Below are positions 28,412 to 36,235 of a stretch of 64,000 nt of DNA, one piece after another. Position numbers and translations under genes: made by a program. Positions within the stretch are counted from its first letter, which is position 1. The number at the start of each line of letters is the position of its first letter. Origin of the DNA: Desulfovibrio inopinatus DSM 10711. GTDB taxonomy: Bacteria > Desulfobacterota > Desulfovibrionia > Desulfovibrionales > Desulfovibrionaceae. The stretch lies in assembly GCF_000429305.1 (NCBI RefSeq), contig NZ_AUBP01000002.1, forward strand, positions 62,001 to 126,000. The letters run 5' to 3'. The notes beneath the pieces were generated by a model. That model was not told where the DNA came from and did no database searches. It worked only from the letters and a program-made list of their open reading frames with translations.

Positions 28412-29403
28412 ATGCCGTATTTATGGGAACTCCAGGGATTGCCGCCGCAATTTTGCAACGGCTCCTGGATGATGATGTCGTCAATATAACAGCCGTCTAT
28501 ACGCAGCCCGACCGTCCGTGCGGACGCGGGCAGAAATGTCAGCCTTCAGAGGTCAAGAAGCTGGCATTGGAGCATGGTCTTCCCTGTTATCAGCCTGTAA
28601 ATTTCAAGTCTCAAGAAGCGATCGACGAACTGGCCGCACTTGCTCCGGATGTGCTTCTTGTGGCCGCGTATGGTCTTATTCTTCCTCAGGCTGTGCTCGA
28701 CATCCCCCGACTGATGCCGATCAATGTCCATACATCGCTTCTGCCCAAATATCGTGGAGCTGCCCCTATCCAACGCGTTATTCTTGATGGTGAAACCGTT
28801 ACGGGGGTCACGATTATGCGTATGGAAGCTTCAATGGACACCGGACCGATTTTACTCCAACGTGCCATGGGGATCGGCCGTGATGAAACTGCCGGTCAGC
28901 TTCATGATGACTTGGCAGATCTCGGTGGCCGCCTCCTGGTCGATGCTCTCAATCGGCTTTCGCTTGGAACACTCAAAGAGTTGCCTCAAGATCATGGTTT
29001 GGCCACCCATGCAGCCAAAATTGAAAAATCCGAAGCCGAGATCGACTGGTCCGACACGGCGCAGAATATTCATAATCGGATTCGCGCCATGTCACCAAAA
29101 CCGGGGCCTTTTTTCTTCATGAATATTCCTGGTCAGTCTAAACCGGTGCGTCTTATTGCTGATGTCGGCGTGCCCGGCGAGCCCTTGGCGGAAGATGTCC
29201 CGCCTGGCCAAGTCTTGGGAATGGTGGACAATGCGCTTGCCATTGCCTGCGCTGATAGAAGCTACCTGCTGCCCGGAGTGCGACCTGCCGGGAAGAAGCA
29301 TCAAGATGCCAAGGCATTCTTTTGTGGATATCTTGCCAAATGTGACGGTCAAGCCGCATGTGGGCCGGAAGCCTTGTCTGACAATGAGGGTTCTCACGCT
29401 TGA
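28366..29403 (+). CDS. fmt: Methionyl-tRNA formyltransferase
   Basis: 345 residues. The catalytic domain shows AVFMGTPGIAAAIL at the N-terminus, the folate and catalytic signature INVHTSLLPKYRGAAPIQ and DTGPI; the C-terminal OB-like domain completes the usual length. The ATG at 28366 overlaps def by 46 bases, implying translational coupling. The only later in-frame start, ATG 28423 (MGTPG), would remove the first beta strand. It makes formyl-Met-tRNA for initiation. Confidence 0.96.
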   Translation: MGQEERTEHDVQQRLNAVFMGTPGIAAAILQRLLDDDVVNITAVYTQPDRPCGRGQKCQPSEVKKLALEHGLPCYQPVNFKSQEAIDELAALAPDVLLVAAYGLILPQAVLDIPRLMPINVHTSLLPKYRGAAPIQRVILDGETVTGVTIMRMEASMDTGPILLQRAMGIGRDETAGQLHDDLADLGGRLLVDALNRLSLGTLKELPQDHGLATHAAKIEKSEAEIDWSDTAQNIHNRIRAMSPKPGPFFFMNIPGQSKPVRLIADVGVPGEPLAEDVPPGQVLGMVDNALAIACADRSYLLPGVRPAGKKHQDAKAFFCGYLAKCDGQAACGPEALSDNEGSHA

Positions 29404-29796
29404 GGCGGCATGCATTTGAGCTGCCTATGTCTCCGGCGACGAAGGAGAGTCATGCTTTCCAGGCGCCTCAACAGAGTCACATAAATTGAGCGTAGCACAA
29501 CCATGCTTCGATCCATGAAACTCTGTGGCATGTGGGATGTCGGCTCTATGCAATATCGAATTGATGCCTATATGTTTGAATCTGGAGTAACAAAAGCGAG
29601 ATGGAATCGGCATGATCTGATTCCAACACCCGTGTAAAGATATCCAACTGGTCACACTCCGGCCGTCTTCTCCTCTCCCCGTTGAAAAAGTTTGTGGAGA
29701 AGGGGAACAGAGGAGAGGAGAAGAGGGATGAACCCACTCCTCAAAAAGGGTTTCTTCTCTCTTCTCCTCTCTCTCTCTGGCCACCGGAGGCCAAAA
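29404..29796 (+). other. Leader before DUF116 gene with alternating purine/pyrimidine tracts
   Basis: This 393-base gap has no clear gene. A 44-codon frame (29502-29636, beginning MLRSMKLCGMWDVGSM) is open but has no ribosome site. From 29666 it carries a pyrimidine tract, a purine tract and a second pyrimidine tract that can form competing hairpins. Confidence 0.45.
29666..29778 (+). repeat. Y-R-Y tract able to form alternative hairpins
   Basis: TCTTCTCCTCTCCCC (29666-29680) and the pyrimidine run at 29751-29778 are both complementary to the central purine block around 29710-29727 (AGAGGAGAGGAGAAGAGG). Only one pairing can exist at a time. The second stem ends about 19 bases before the DUF116 ATG, so it could influence translation, or the DNA could form a triplex. 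Confidence 0.55.
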
Positions 29797-30597
29797 ATGG
29801 AGGCGATGTTGGAGCATTCTGAGGATTCCCGCAAACGGCTTTTTATCGGACTGATTACGGGAACGTCCGTCATTGTCTGTATCTGTCTGTTTTTACTGTG
29901 GTATGTGCCAGTCATCGGATTGGCTAATCTGCATCCGGCGGCTCCATGGGGCCTTGGTGTTCTTGTCGGTGCACTGATTCTTCTTGTCTTATGGAGTGGC
30001 ATCGGTCTGTCGTTGAGTGTCGCTTTGGGCAAGAGTTTGCCTTTTACCAAGCGATTGCGTGGACTGACTATCAAACTGTTTCTTCCTGTGATGATCCTGC
30101 TCGGCCGACTCGTCGGGATTAACAAGGAAAAAATCCGCAATTCCTTTATTAAGGTCAATAATGAGCTTGTCGCTACAGAAGGTATTAAAGCACCGGCAAA
30201 AAAAATTCTCATGCTCTTGCCGCATTGCCTGCAAAGCAGCACATGTGGCGTTCGTTTGACCTATGATATCAACAAGTGCAAACGGTGTGGAAAGTGTCCC
30301 ATTGATGGTTTGATCGACTTGGCTGAACGGCGAGGTGTGGAAATTGCTATTGCCACAGGCGGAACCATTGCGCGACGTATTGTTGTGCAAAAACGGCCAA
30401 GAATTATTCTGGCCGTTGCATGTGAACGCGATTTATCCAGCGGTATCCAGGATACGTACCCCATTCCGGTGTTTGGAGTATTGAATGACCGACCGCATGG
30501 ACCGTGCCTTGACACGCTCGTTTCCATCATGAATTTGGAACACGCCATTGATCTCTTCGTGAAAGACGAAGATACGTCGGGCACACACGCATCGTAG
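29797..30597 (+). CDS. DUF116 family membrane protein
   Basis: 266 residues from ATG 29797, which has GGAGG six bases upstream. Two N-terminal membrane helices (LFIGLITGTSVIVCICLFLLW and LGVLVGALILLVLWSGIGL) precede the DUF116 domain, with the Cys pattern LPHCLQSSTC, then INKCKRCGKCPIDG and a later VACERDL. This suggests a metal or Fe-S site on the cytosolic side. The function of DUF116 is not established. It lies between fmt and rsmB. Confidence 0.9.
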   Translation: MEAMLEHSEDSRKRLFIGLITGTSVIVCICLFLLWYVPVIGLANLHPAAPWGLGVLVGALILLVLWSGIGLSLSVALGKSLPFTKRLRGLTIKLFLPVMILLGRLVGINKEKIRNSFIKVNNELVATEGIKAPAKKILMLLPHCLQSSTCGVRLTYDINKCKRCGKCPIDGLIDLAERRGVEIAIATGGTIARRIVVQKRPRIILAVACERDLSSGIQDTYPIPVFGVLNDRPHGPCLDTLVSIMNLEHAIDLFVKDEDTSGTHAS

Positions 30598-30670
30598 CAG
30601 ATGCGGGTCCGGTACGCTCCGCTCCGGATTCGAAAACCAGTATACCGTTTCTGAAGCGTAAAGGACCGTC

Positions 30671-32020
30671 ATGTCGCACGATTTTTTCCCTCGTCAACCT
30701 GTTCCTCCGGCTCGCCGCGCCGCTCGCGACATACTCGTTCTTGTTTTTCCATGGATAACAGGAGCACAACGGCCTGCACAGGATATTCAGGCTGCTGTCG
30801 ATCAGGTATTGTCCTCAGCGAATATGAACCCCGCCGATGCCGGATTGGCTACACAGGTTGCATACGGGTATTGTCGGCATAAAGGGCGCATTGAGTTCGT
30901 GTTGCGCACGTTTTTGCGCTCTCCCGATCGTATTGAACCGGAAGTCATGATGCTCATGGGGATGGCGGTGTATGAAATTCTACTGCTCGACCGTATCCCC
31001 GAGTATGCTTCAGTGGACTGGGCTGTCAGTTGGATCAAAGCAAAGTGGGGTGGCTCGCAAGGTGGGGTGGCCAACGCCGTATTACGTCGTGTATGCCGTG
31101 AACGTACCAGCCTGTTGGATCCAGACTTCTATCGAGTGAAGGCATCGCTCAAAACATTTCTCAGCCGATTGTATTCCTGGCCTGATTGGCTTGTTAAGGT
31201 GATGCTCGATGCATACGGCCCGAAAATCGAAGCCTTTCTTGCCGCTCAAACGAATGAAGCACCCCTTGGATTGCGTATTAACGGAAATGCTTCCGGTGCG
31301 AGGTCATATTACAAACTCCTCGCAAGCCAACCGGAATGTGTCTACGCCCATTTTCCAACCATTGCGATGGCGCCAGGAGCTGCGGACATTACGCAACTTG
31401 GCCCCGGTTTTGAGAGTGCATTGGCGCGTGGCTTGGTGAGCCGTCAATCCGCGGCATCGCAGGCTGCTCTGGCCGCCCTGTTCCCGGATCATTGGCAGGG
31501 ACCGGTATTGGATGCATGTGCAGGGAGCGGGGGAAAAAGTTTCTATCTCATGGAAACAACCGATCTTGAACTCTGGTGTGCCGATGTCCATACGACCCGG
31601 CTCGGGCGGATTGTAAACGAAGCAAAACGTCTTGGCCTCCCTCAACCTCCTCGGTTCGTCGCACGAGCCGATGCGCCGTATCCCCTGAAGCGTGATGTGA
31701 AAACCATTCTTTTGGATGTTCCCTGTTCCGGACTCGGTGTGGTGGCGCGCCGGCCTGACGGGAAATGGAAACGTTCACGCGCAGACCTGAAAAAGGTTAT
31801 CAAAACTCAGGCTGCTATCCTCGACAATGCCTTTGCTGCTCTTCCCAAAGGAGGCCGTCTGGCCTACCTGACCTGCACCATTTTGCCCGTTGAAAACCAA
31901 GACCAGGTGGCGTCGTTTATTGAACGAACCCCTGGGGCAAAACTCCTCCTTCAAAAACTCCCCGATCCTGAATCCCAATTGAACGAGTTTTTTTACGCTG
32001 CGTTGATTGAGAAAATGTAA
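30671..32020 (+). CDS. rsmB: 16S rRNA (cytosine-C5)-methyltransferase, RsmB type
   Basis: 449 residues. An N-terminal NusB-like RNA-binding domain (about 1-160, with GLATQVAYGYCRHKGRIEFVL and YASVDWAVSWIKA) is followed by a Rossmann methyltransferase: SAM loop LDACAGSGGKSF, catalytic Cys motif LLDVPCSGLGVVARRPD and second Cys motif YLTCTILPVENQDQV. It methylates a cytosine equivalent to position 967 of E. coli 16S rRNA. The def-fmt-rsmB order is common in bacteria. Confidence 0.94.
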   Translation: MSHDFFPRQPVPPARRAARDILVLVFPWITGAQRPAQDIQAAVDQVLSSANMNPADAGLATQVAYGYCRHKGRIEFVLRTFLRSPDRIEPEVMMLMGMAVYEILLLDRIPEYASVDWAVSWIKAKWGGSQGGVANAVLRRVCRERTSLLDPDFYRVKASLKTFLSRLYSWPDWLVKVMLDAYGPKIEAFLAAQTNEAPLGLRINGNASGARSYYKLLASQPECVYAHFPTIAMAPGAADITQLGPGFESALARGLVSRQSAASQAALAALFPDHWQGPVLDACAGSGGKSFYLMETTDLELWCADVHTTRLGRIVNEAKRLGLPQPPRFVARADAPYPLKRDVKTILLDVPCSGLGVVARRPDGKWKRSRADLKKVIKTQAAILDNAFAALPKGGRLAYLTCTILPVENQDQVASFIERTPGAKLLLQKLPDPESQLNEFFYAALIEKM

Positions 32021-32431
32021 ACAATTCGAACACACCCGTTGTATTTGTTCTTATATCTGACATGTATTCATTGTGATATGTATGAAAACGCCATGATTTG
32101 TACGCAAGAGGTATAAAAATATAAAATTGGTTGTTTTTGGTATTGCTTTGCGCTCATTTGAAAATACCTGTCTAATGCGTGAGAAGTTGGAGATATTCTG
32201 AGGATCTTCCACGGACTTTCACATTTTTCTCTTTGGAGAGAGCCGATTATGGGATTGATTCTTTGAGTGGAGTCATTCTCATGTTTTTATTATGGAAGAA
32301 TAGTGATTAGATATATATTGTAATCAATGGTTATGGTATATGTGCGGCAGCAGGATATTTTAGGTATGAATTTTCCTTCGTGTTACTGTGTGTGCGTACA
32401 TGCCGACAGGAGCGCTTCAAGGTTGTCGTAT
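32021..32431. other. A+T-rich gap before a histidine kinase
   Basis: I see no gene, strong hairpin or recognisable regulatory element in these 411 bases. The reading frame of the kinase is open back to 32327, but its first residues look non-coding. Confidence 0.4.
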
Positions 32432-33412
32432 ATGAGGAACAAATCAATAATCATTGAAGGTTGCATCCTTTTAGGTATTGCTTTTCTTTCCCTTGTTTTG
32501 TTGGGAACATCGAATTTTTTCGAGCAGTTTCATGTCTTCAGCCGACAGCATGAATCGTGGAACCTCGATGATATTTTACTCAGTTTTCCTGTCTTCCTCT
32601 TGTGTTTCATTATTTTTATCACTCGACGCCTTCGCGATCTTCGGCGTGAGATAATCAAGCGTGAGCAAGCTGAGAAGGCGGCGTTAGCCGCGGAAGAAAG
32701 AGCACAGGACGCCTTGAAGATGAAGGAACAGTTCATGTCCGTTGTTTGTCATGAATTGCGTACACCACTGAATGGCGTGCTCGGTATTTTAACGATTCTC
32801 AAAGATGAAGAAGGGGGGACAGATGATACGAAACAGCTTGTTGATCTTGCTTTGCAACGGGGAAGAGATTTAGACCAACTCATTGATGATGTATTGTTTT
32901 TCGTGCGTATGGGAAAAACTCGTGTATTCGATGCGTTTTCTGAATTTGATCCTCAAGCGGTGATTTCAACCGTCCATTCTATGGTTTTGCCACAGGCGGA
33001 AGCAAAAGGCTTGTCTATGCCACCTCCGGTTATGGAGACACCGGACATGCTTGTCGGGCTAGAAAGTGGAATTCGTCATATTGTGCTTAATCTTGGAGAG
33101 AATGCCGTTAAGTTTACCGATAATGGCCATGTGTTTATTCGTCTTTCGTATCAGCCTGAATCCGAGAAAGACGGGCAATTGATCCTTGAAGTTGAAGATA
33201 CTGGTCCAGGCATTTCTGCAGCGGATCAGGCGCAAATTTTTGAACCATTCAGGCAACTCGATGGTTCTTCGACCCGTAAAAATGAAGGAATAGGGTTAGG
33301 GCTAAGCCTTGTGAAAGAGCTTGTGAATGTTCTTCACGGGGAACTCATTCTGACGAGTACAGTCGGGAAGGGCTCAACGTTTCGCGTAACACTGCCTGTT
33401 TCGAAGCCGTAA
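32432..33412 (+). CDS. Membrane sensor histidine kinase
   Basis: 326 residues from ATG 32432 (AAGG seven bases upstream). Two membrane helices flank a short periplasmic loop (SIIIEGCILLGIAFLSLVLLG and LLSFPVFLLCFIIFIT). A coiled coil leads to HisKA (MSVVCHELRTPLNGVLGIL, phosphoacceptor His in CHELR) and HATPase (LNLGENAVKFT, DTGPGIS, GIGLGLSLV). There is no PAS or receiver domain and no partner regulator beside it. The signal is unknown. Confidence 0.92.
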   Translation: MRNKSIIIEGCILLGIAFLSLVLLGTSNFFEQFHVFSRQHESWNLDDILLSFPVFLLCFIIFITRRLRDLRREIIKREQAEKAALAAEERAQDALKMKEQFMSVVCHELRTPLNGVLGILTILKDEEGGTDDTKQLVDLALQRGRDLDQLIDDVLFFVRMGKTRVFDAFSEFDPQAVISTVHSMVLPQAEAKGLSMPPPVMETPDMLVGLESGIRHIVLNLGENAVKFTDNGHVFIRLSYQPESEKDGQLILEVEDTGPGISAADQAQIFEPFRQLDGSSTRKNEGIGLGLSLVKELVNVLHGELILTSTVGKGSTFRVTLPVSKP

Positions 33413-33422
33413 GAACAAAAGG

Positions 33423-33444
33423 AAAACGCAATGTGTGCGTTTTT
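33423..33444 (+). terminator. Intrinsic terminator after the kinase gene
   Basis: AAAACGCA-ATGTG-TGCGTTTT followed by TCTAT. The stem runs into the T-rich tail, and the A-tract on the other side also makes it usable by the minus-strand GT61 gene. Confidence 0.8.
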
Positions 33445-33625
33445 CTATCATGTTTTCCGCGTGTACCTCCTTACCCAAAAACTCCGCGTTTTCTTTCATC
33501 CTCCTGTATTGACTTGGTAAAACGAGAGCTTTTCAATTCTTGAAATCGAGAAATGCCTCTGCATAAGAGAGAGCGTATAGCGAAGACGGTTGCAGATAGC
33601 CGGTAAGGGGCAGTTTCAGTTCAAT

Positions 33626-34507
33626 TTATGGCAAGTAAGCACGAATTTCTTCTGGTTCGACTGAAAAGAAATTGCTCTCGACCTTGGGTGAGATGAAACG
33701 GAGATTAAATATTTCAGATAAGGACCTGGAGGCGTTATTTTCTTTGGCGGTGGGAGTTGCAAACATCACGGCTGTCGCACCAGGCCGCATCCAAAACAGG
33801 TGAGCAAACTCAGCGCCTCTTGCACCGATAACGCTGGATGCATTGTGAAAGGCTATAATTTGTTCCCAAAGCGGAAGCTTCCCCATGTCAACTTCTTTGA
33901 CAGAATATCCAGATTTGGCAAGATGATTCGCAATGTCTAAGGTGTTGAGGAGTGCACGCCGCCCTCTGCCATACTTCGGAAACTTTACTTTTCCTCCGGG
34001 AGCATAATAGGGATGATCTGGCGATCTTCTGAGCACGAGTATATCTATTTGCTGCCATTGTTCGAGGGTTCCTTGTTTCTTGCATACTTCTTGGGCACGA
34101 TCCAGCATGAACTGAAGTATGTATGCCGTCTTTGAGCGGAACATGCTTATTTCACTCGGTGTCTGATTTGCCCCATCAAAGCGAATGAGTTGTACATCCC
34201 AACGCGGGATGATGCACTGAGTGGAAGAATCTTGCTCTTGCGTAGCAACGTGCATCAAGGGACTACAGTCAAGGGAGGCGAGCTGGCAGGCTTCGGCAAG
34301 TTTGGGATTCATGAGGGGCCCACAGTCTTCAAAACTGACATGTCGACATTGTACCTCATGGCACCAATGCAAGGCAGGAATTACATAACCGTGCAGAAAG
34401 TGAAAGAAATGTTCTTTTGCACCAAAGGGCGGGCTTGTATCGTATAAGAAGTTCAATTTCTGAACATTTTTCGAGCAAAGATTTGTCGCGTAAGAAGGTG
34501 TCTTCAT
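33626..34507 (-). CDS. GT61-like (DUF563) glycosyltransferase
   Basis: 293 residues from ATG 34507; a TTG start at 34543 is possible and neither has a good ribosome site. The C-terminal half matches the GT61/DUF563 family: ILVLRRSPDHPYY, then SGYSVKEVDMGKLPLWEQIIAFHNASSVIGARGAEFAHLFWMRPGA, including the conserved GxHGA-like turn as GARGAEFAHL. It is shorter than many members. Probably it adds a sugar to a capsule or other surface glycan. It stands alone, convergent with the kinase gene, and its codons are A+T-rich. Confidence 0.75.
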   Translation of the reverse strand: MKTPSYATNLCSKNVQKLNFLYDTSPPFGAKEHFFHFLHGYVIPALHWCHEVQCRHVSFEDCGPLMNPKLAEACQLASLDCSPLMHVATQEQDSSTQCIIPRWDVQLIRFDGANQTPSEISMFRSKTAYILQFMLDRAQEVCKKQGTLEQWQQIDILVLRRSPDHPYYAPGGKVKFPKYGRGRRALLNTLDIANHLAKSGYSVKEVDMGKLPLWEQIIAFHNASSVIGARGAEFAHLFWMRPGATAVMFATPTAKENNASRSLSEIFNLRFISPKVESNFFSVEPEEIRAYLP

Positions 34508-34772
34508 ATCTATAAAATTAAGTTTATAATGCTGTAAAGTCAATGTTTTCAGTTATAGGCTGAGCATTGGTGATTTATAATTACAATGTTGTTGTGTATC
34601 TTGGCCCAATTGATATCGAAATGTGTTGTTTTATATGGGTATGGTCCGTTTGATTTATTATAATATAGTGCTATTTTGAATAGAAGTTGAATTTCATTAG
34701 ACTATTAACATTGTTTTTGTGTTGTTTCGTTTTAAGATTGCGCTTTGTCCTAATAATTTGAGTGGAAAGAGC

Positions 34773-35687
34773 ATGCTCGTATTTGATACTCCACGGTATG
34801 TAAACACACTTGGTTGGCTTGGTCTACCAAAGGATACGGAGGCAGGGGCATTTTTGTTGCGTCGCTTCGAGCTTGACTATTGGGATGCTTGGGGAAGTTG
34901 GCCTTATCAAGCGCTTCCTTCCTTGGAGCAGCTTCAGGCCATACGAGATATGGGAAGTTTCTCCCCACTCACATTTACTGCGGTTATCCGGCCCGATATC
35001 GATGAGAGGAAGATTGATACCGCTATGTCCTCGATACGCAAGCGATTCAACGCTGAGTTTCGTGTATTGAAGACGCATTTGGGGCACTGTCCCAAGCAGC
35101 AATCTAGCCGCGAATTCTACTCACGAAGAACTCGTCGTCGTTTGACACATGCAGATCGGATATTCGTTGTTCAGCGCGAAACGCTTCTTCCAGAACATTT
35201 TGTCATGTTCAGCTGGCAATCTCGGTTGAAAAAACTTCGTTCTATTCATGAGTTCTCATCTCCCGACGAGCATCATTTTGCGCGATTGATAACAACTTTT
35301 GGTGATCATCCTGAAAGTACTGCTTGTTTCGCTTTGCGACGACGCGATACAGGAACGCTTGCTGGTGTTTTCCTGTTCTTCTCAGACATTGGCGGTCAAA
35401 GCTGGCACGCGCATAGTTTTTTAGTGGATGAGCACGTTATGAAGGATTTCGGAACATATTTATTATTCGACCAAGCGATTCATTTTTTCGGAGACAAAGA
35501 GGTGTGGTTTGGAGGTGCTCCTTCTGGAGCAAACGGCGATGGTGTTTTTACCTTTAAAAAGAAATTTGCCAATTCATCACGTCACGCACACATTTTGTGC
35601 GTTGATTTGCATGAAGCCGAACTCACAAAGATACGCCAAACGTGTATGACGTCTTCTTGGTTACCAAATTATCGAAATGCAATGTAA
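34773..35687 (+). CDS. GNAT/FemAB-like acyltransferase family protein
   Basis: 304 residues from ATG 34773 (GGAAAGAG upstream). The C-terminal part (TACFALRRRDTGTLAGVFLFFSD to HSFLVDEHVMKDFGTYLLFDQAIHFF) looks like the acetyl-CoA-fold domain of BioF2/FemAB-type proteins. That fits transfer of an acyl or aminoacyl group, but I see no diagnostic catalytic residue. The N-terminal half is unlike anything I recognise. Possibly linked to the neighbouring surface-glycan gene. Confidence 0.6.
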   Translation: MLVFDTPRYVNTLGWLGLPKDTEAGAFLLRRFELDYWDAWGSWPYQALPSLEQLQAIRDMGSFSPLTFTAVIRPDIDERKIDTAMSSIRKRFNAEFRVLKTHLGHCPKQQSSREFYSRRTRRRLTHADRIFVVQRETLLPEHFVMFSWQSRLKKLRSIHEFSSPDEHHFARLITTFGDHPESTACFALRRRDTGTLAGVFLFFSDIGGQSWHAHSFLVDEHVMKDFGTYLLFDQAIHFFGDKEVWFGGAPSGANGDGVFTFKKKFANSSRHAHILCVDLHEAELTKIRQTCMTSSWLPNYRNAM

Positions 35688-35883
35688 AATATAACATAAC
35701 GATAAAATCGAAAGTGCTGTGTAGCTCTCCGATGCTTTGTACCTGTTGCCTCTGTTGAGAAAGAAGGGGAAGTCTTGTCTTGTCGGTTGTTCATGTCTTC
35801 CCCAGACAATCTCCACCGTTGATTCTTCTCGATGAAGGATCAAATTGACAGCCTTCACCGCGTCCGTTAGAGGGACGCAATAC

Positions 35884-36070
35884 ATTGGTATATATTTGCC
35901 TGTTGGGAAACGGAAGACGGTGAAAATCCGTCGCAGACGCGCTGCCGTAACTGGATAAGGGTGCTTGGCAAAACCACTGGATACATTCCGGGAAGGATTT
36001 GCCTCCAGAGCTGAGACGAAATATTTCGTCTCCCCCCAGAAGCCGGAAGACGCCCCGACAAGGCATGCAT
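35884..36070 (+). promoter_or_regulatory. Cobalamin riboswitch
   Basis: The conserved core is visible in order: GGGAAACGGAAGACGGTG, then AAAATCC-G-TCGCAGACGCGC, CCGTAACTGGATAAG and the B12-box-like CCAGAAGCCGGAAGAC. It precedes a rho-independent terminator and metE. When B12 is bound, the expression platform should favour the terminator, so the B12-independent methionine synthase is made only when B12 is scarce. Exact outer boundaries are approximate. Confidence 0.93.
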
Positions 36071-36146
36071 TCGGGCCTCGCGAATAAGGCCGGAATCGGA
36101 GTACCTCGCGTTACACTGTTGTGACGTGGTGTGTATCCTTTTTCGG

Positions 36147-36178
36147 CCCGTTTCCTTTTATCTGGAAACGGGTTTTTT
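36147..36178 (+). terminator. Riboswitch expression-platform terminator
   Basis: CCCGTTTCC-TTTTATCT-GGAAACGGG followed by six T residues, 58 bases before the metE ATG. It lies directly downstream of the cobalamin aptamer, so it is the likely off-switch. Confidence 0.9.
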
Positions 36179-36235
36179 GTTTGCGTGATGCGCCCGAGTG
36201 AAACACTCAACCTTGCATTTGAAGGAGTGTCACGC

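Noticed and set aside
29502-29636. 44-codon gene before the DUF116 gene
   Set aside because: Open frame with no ribosome site and no recognised similarity; mentioned only in the gap description.
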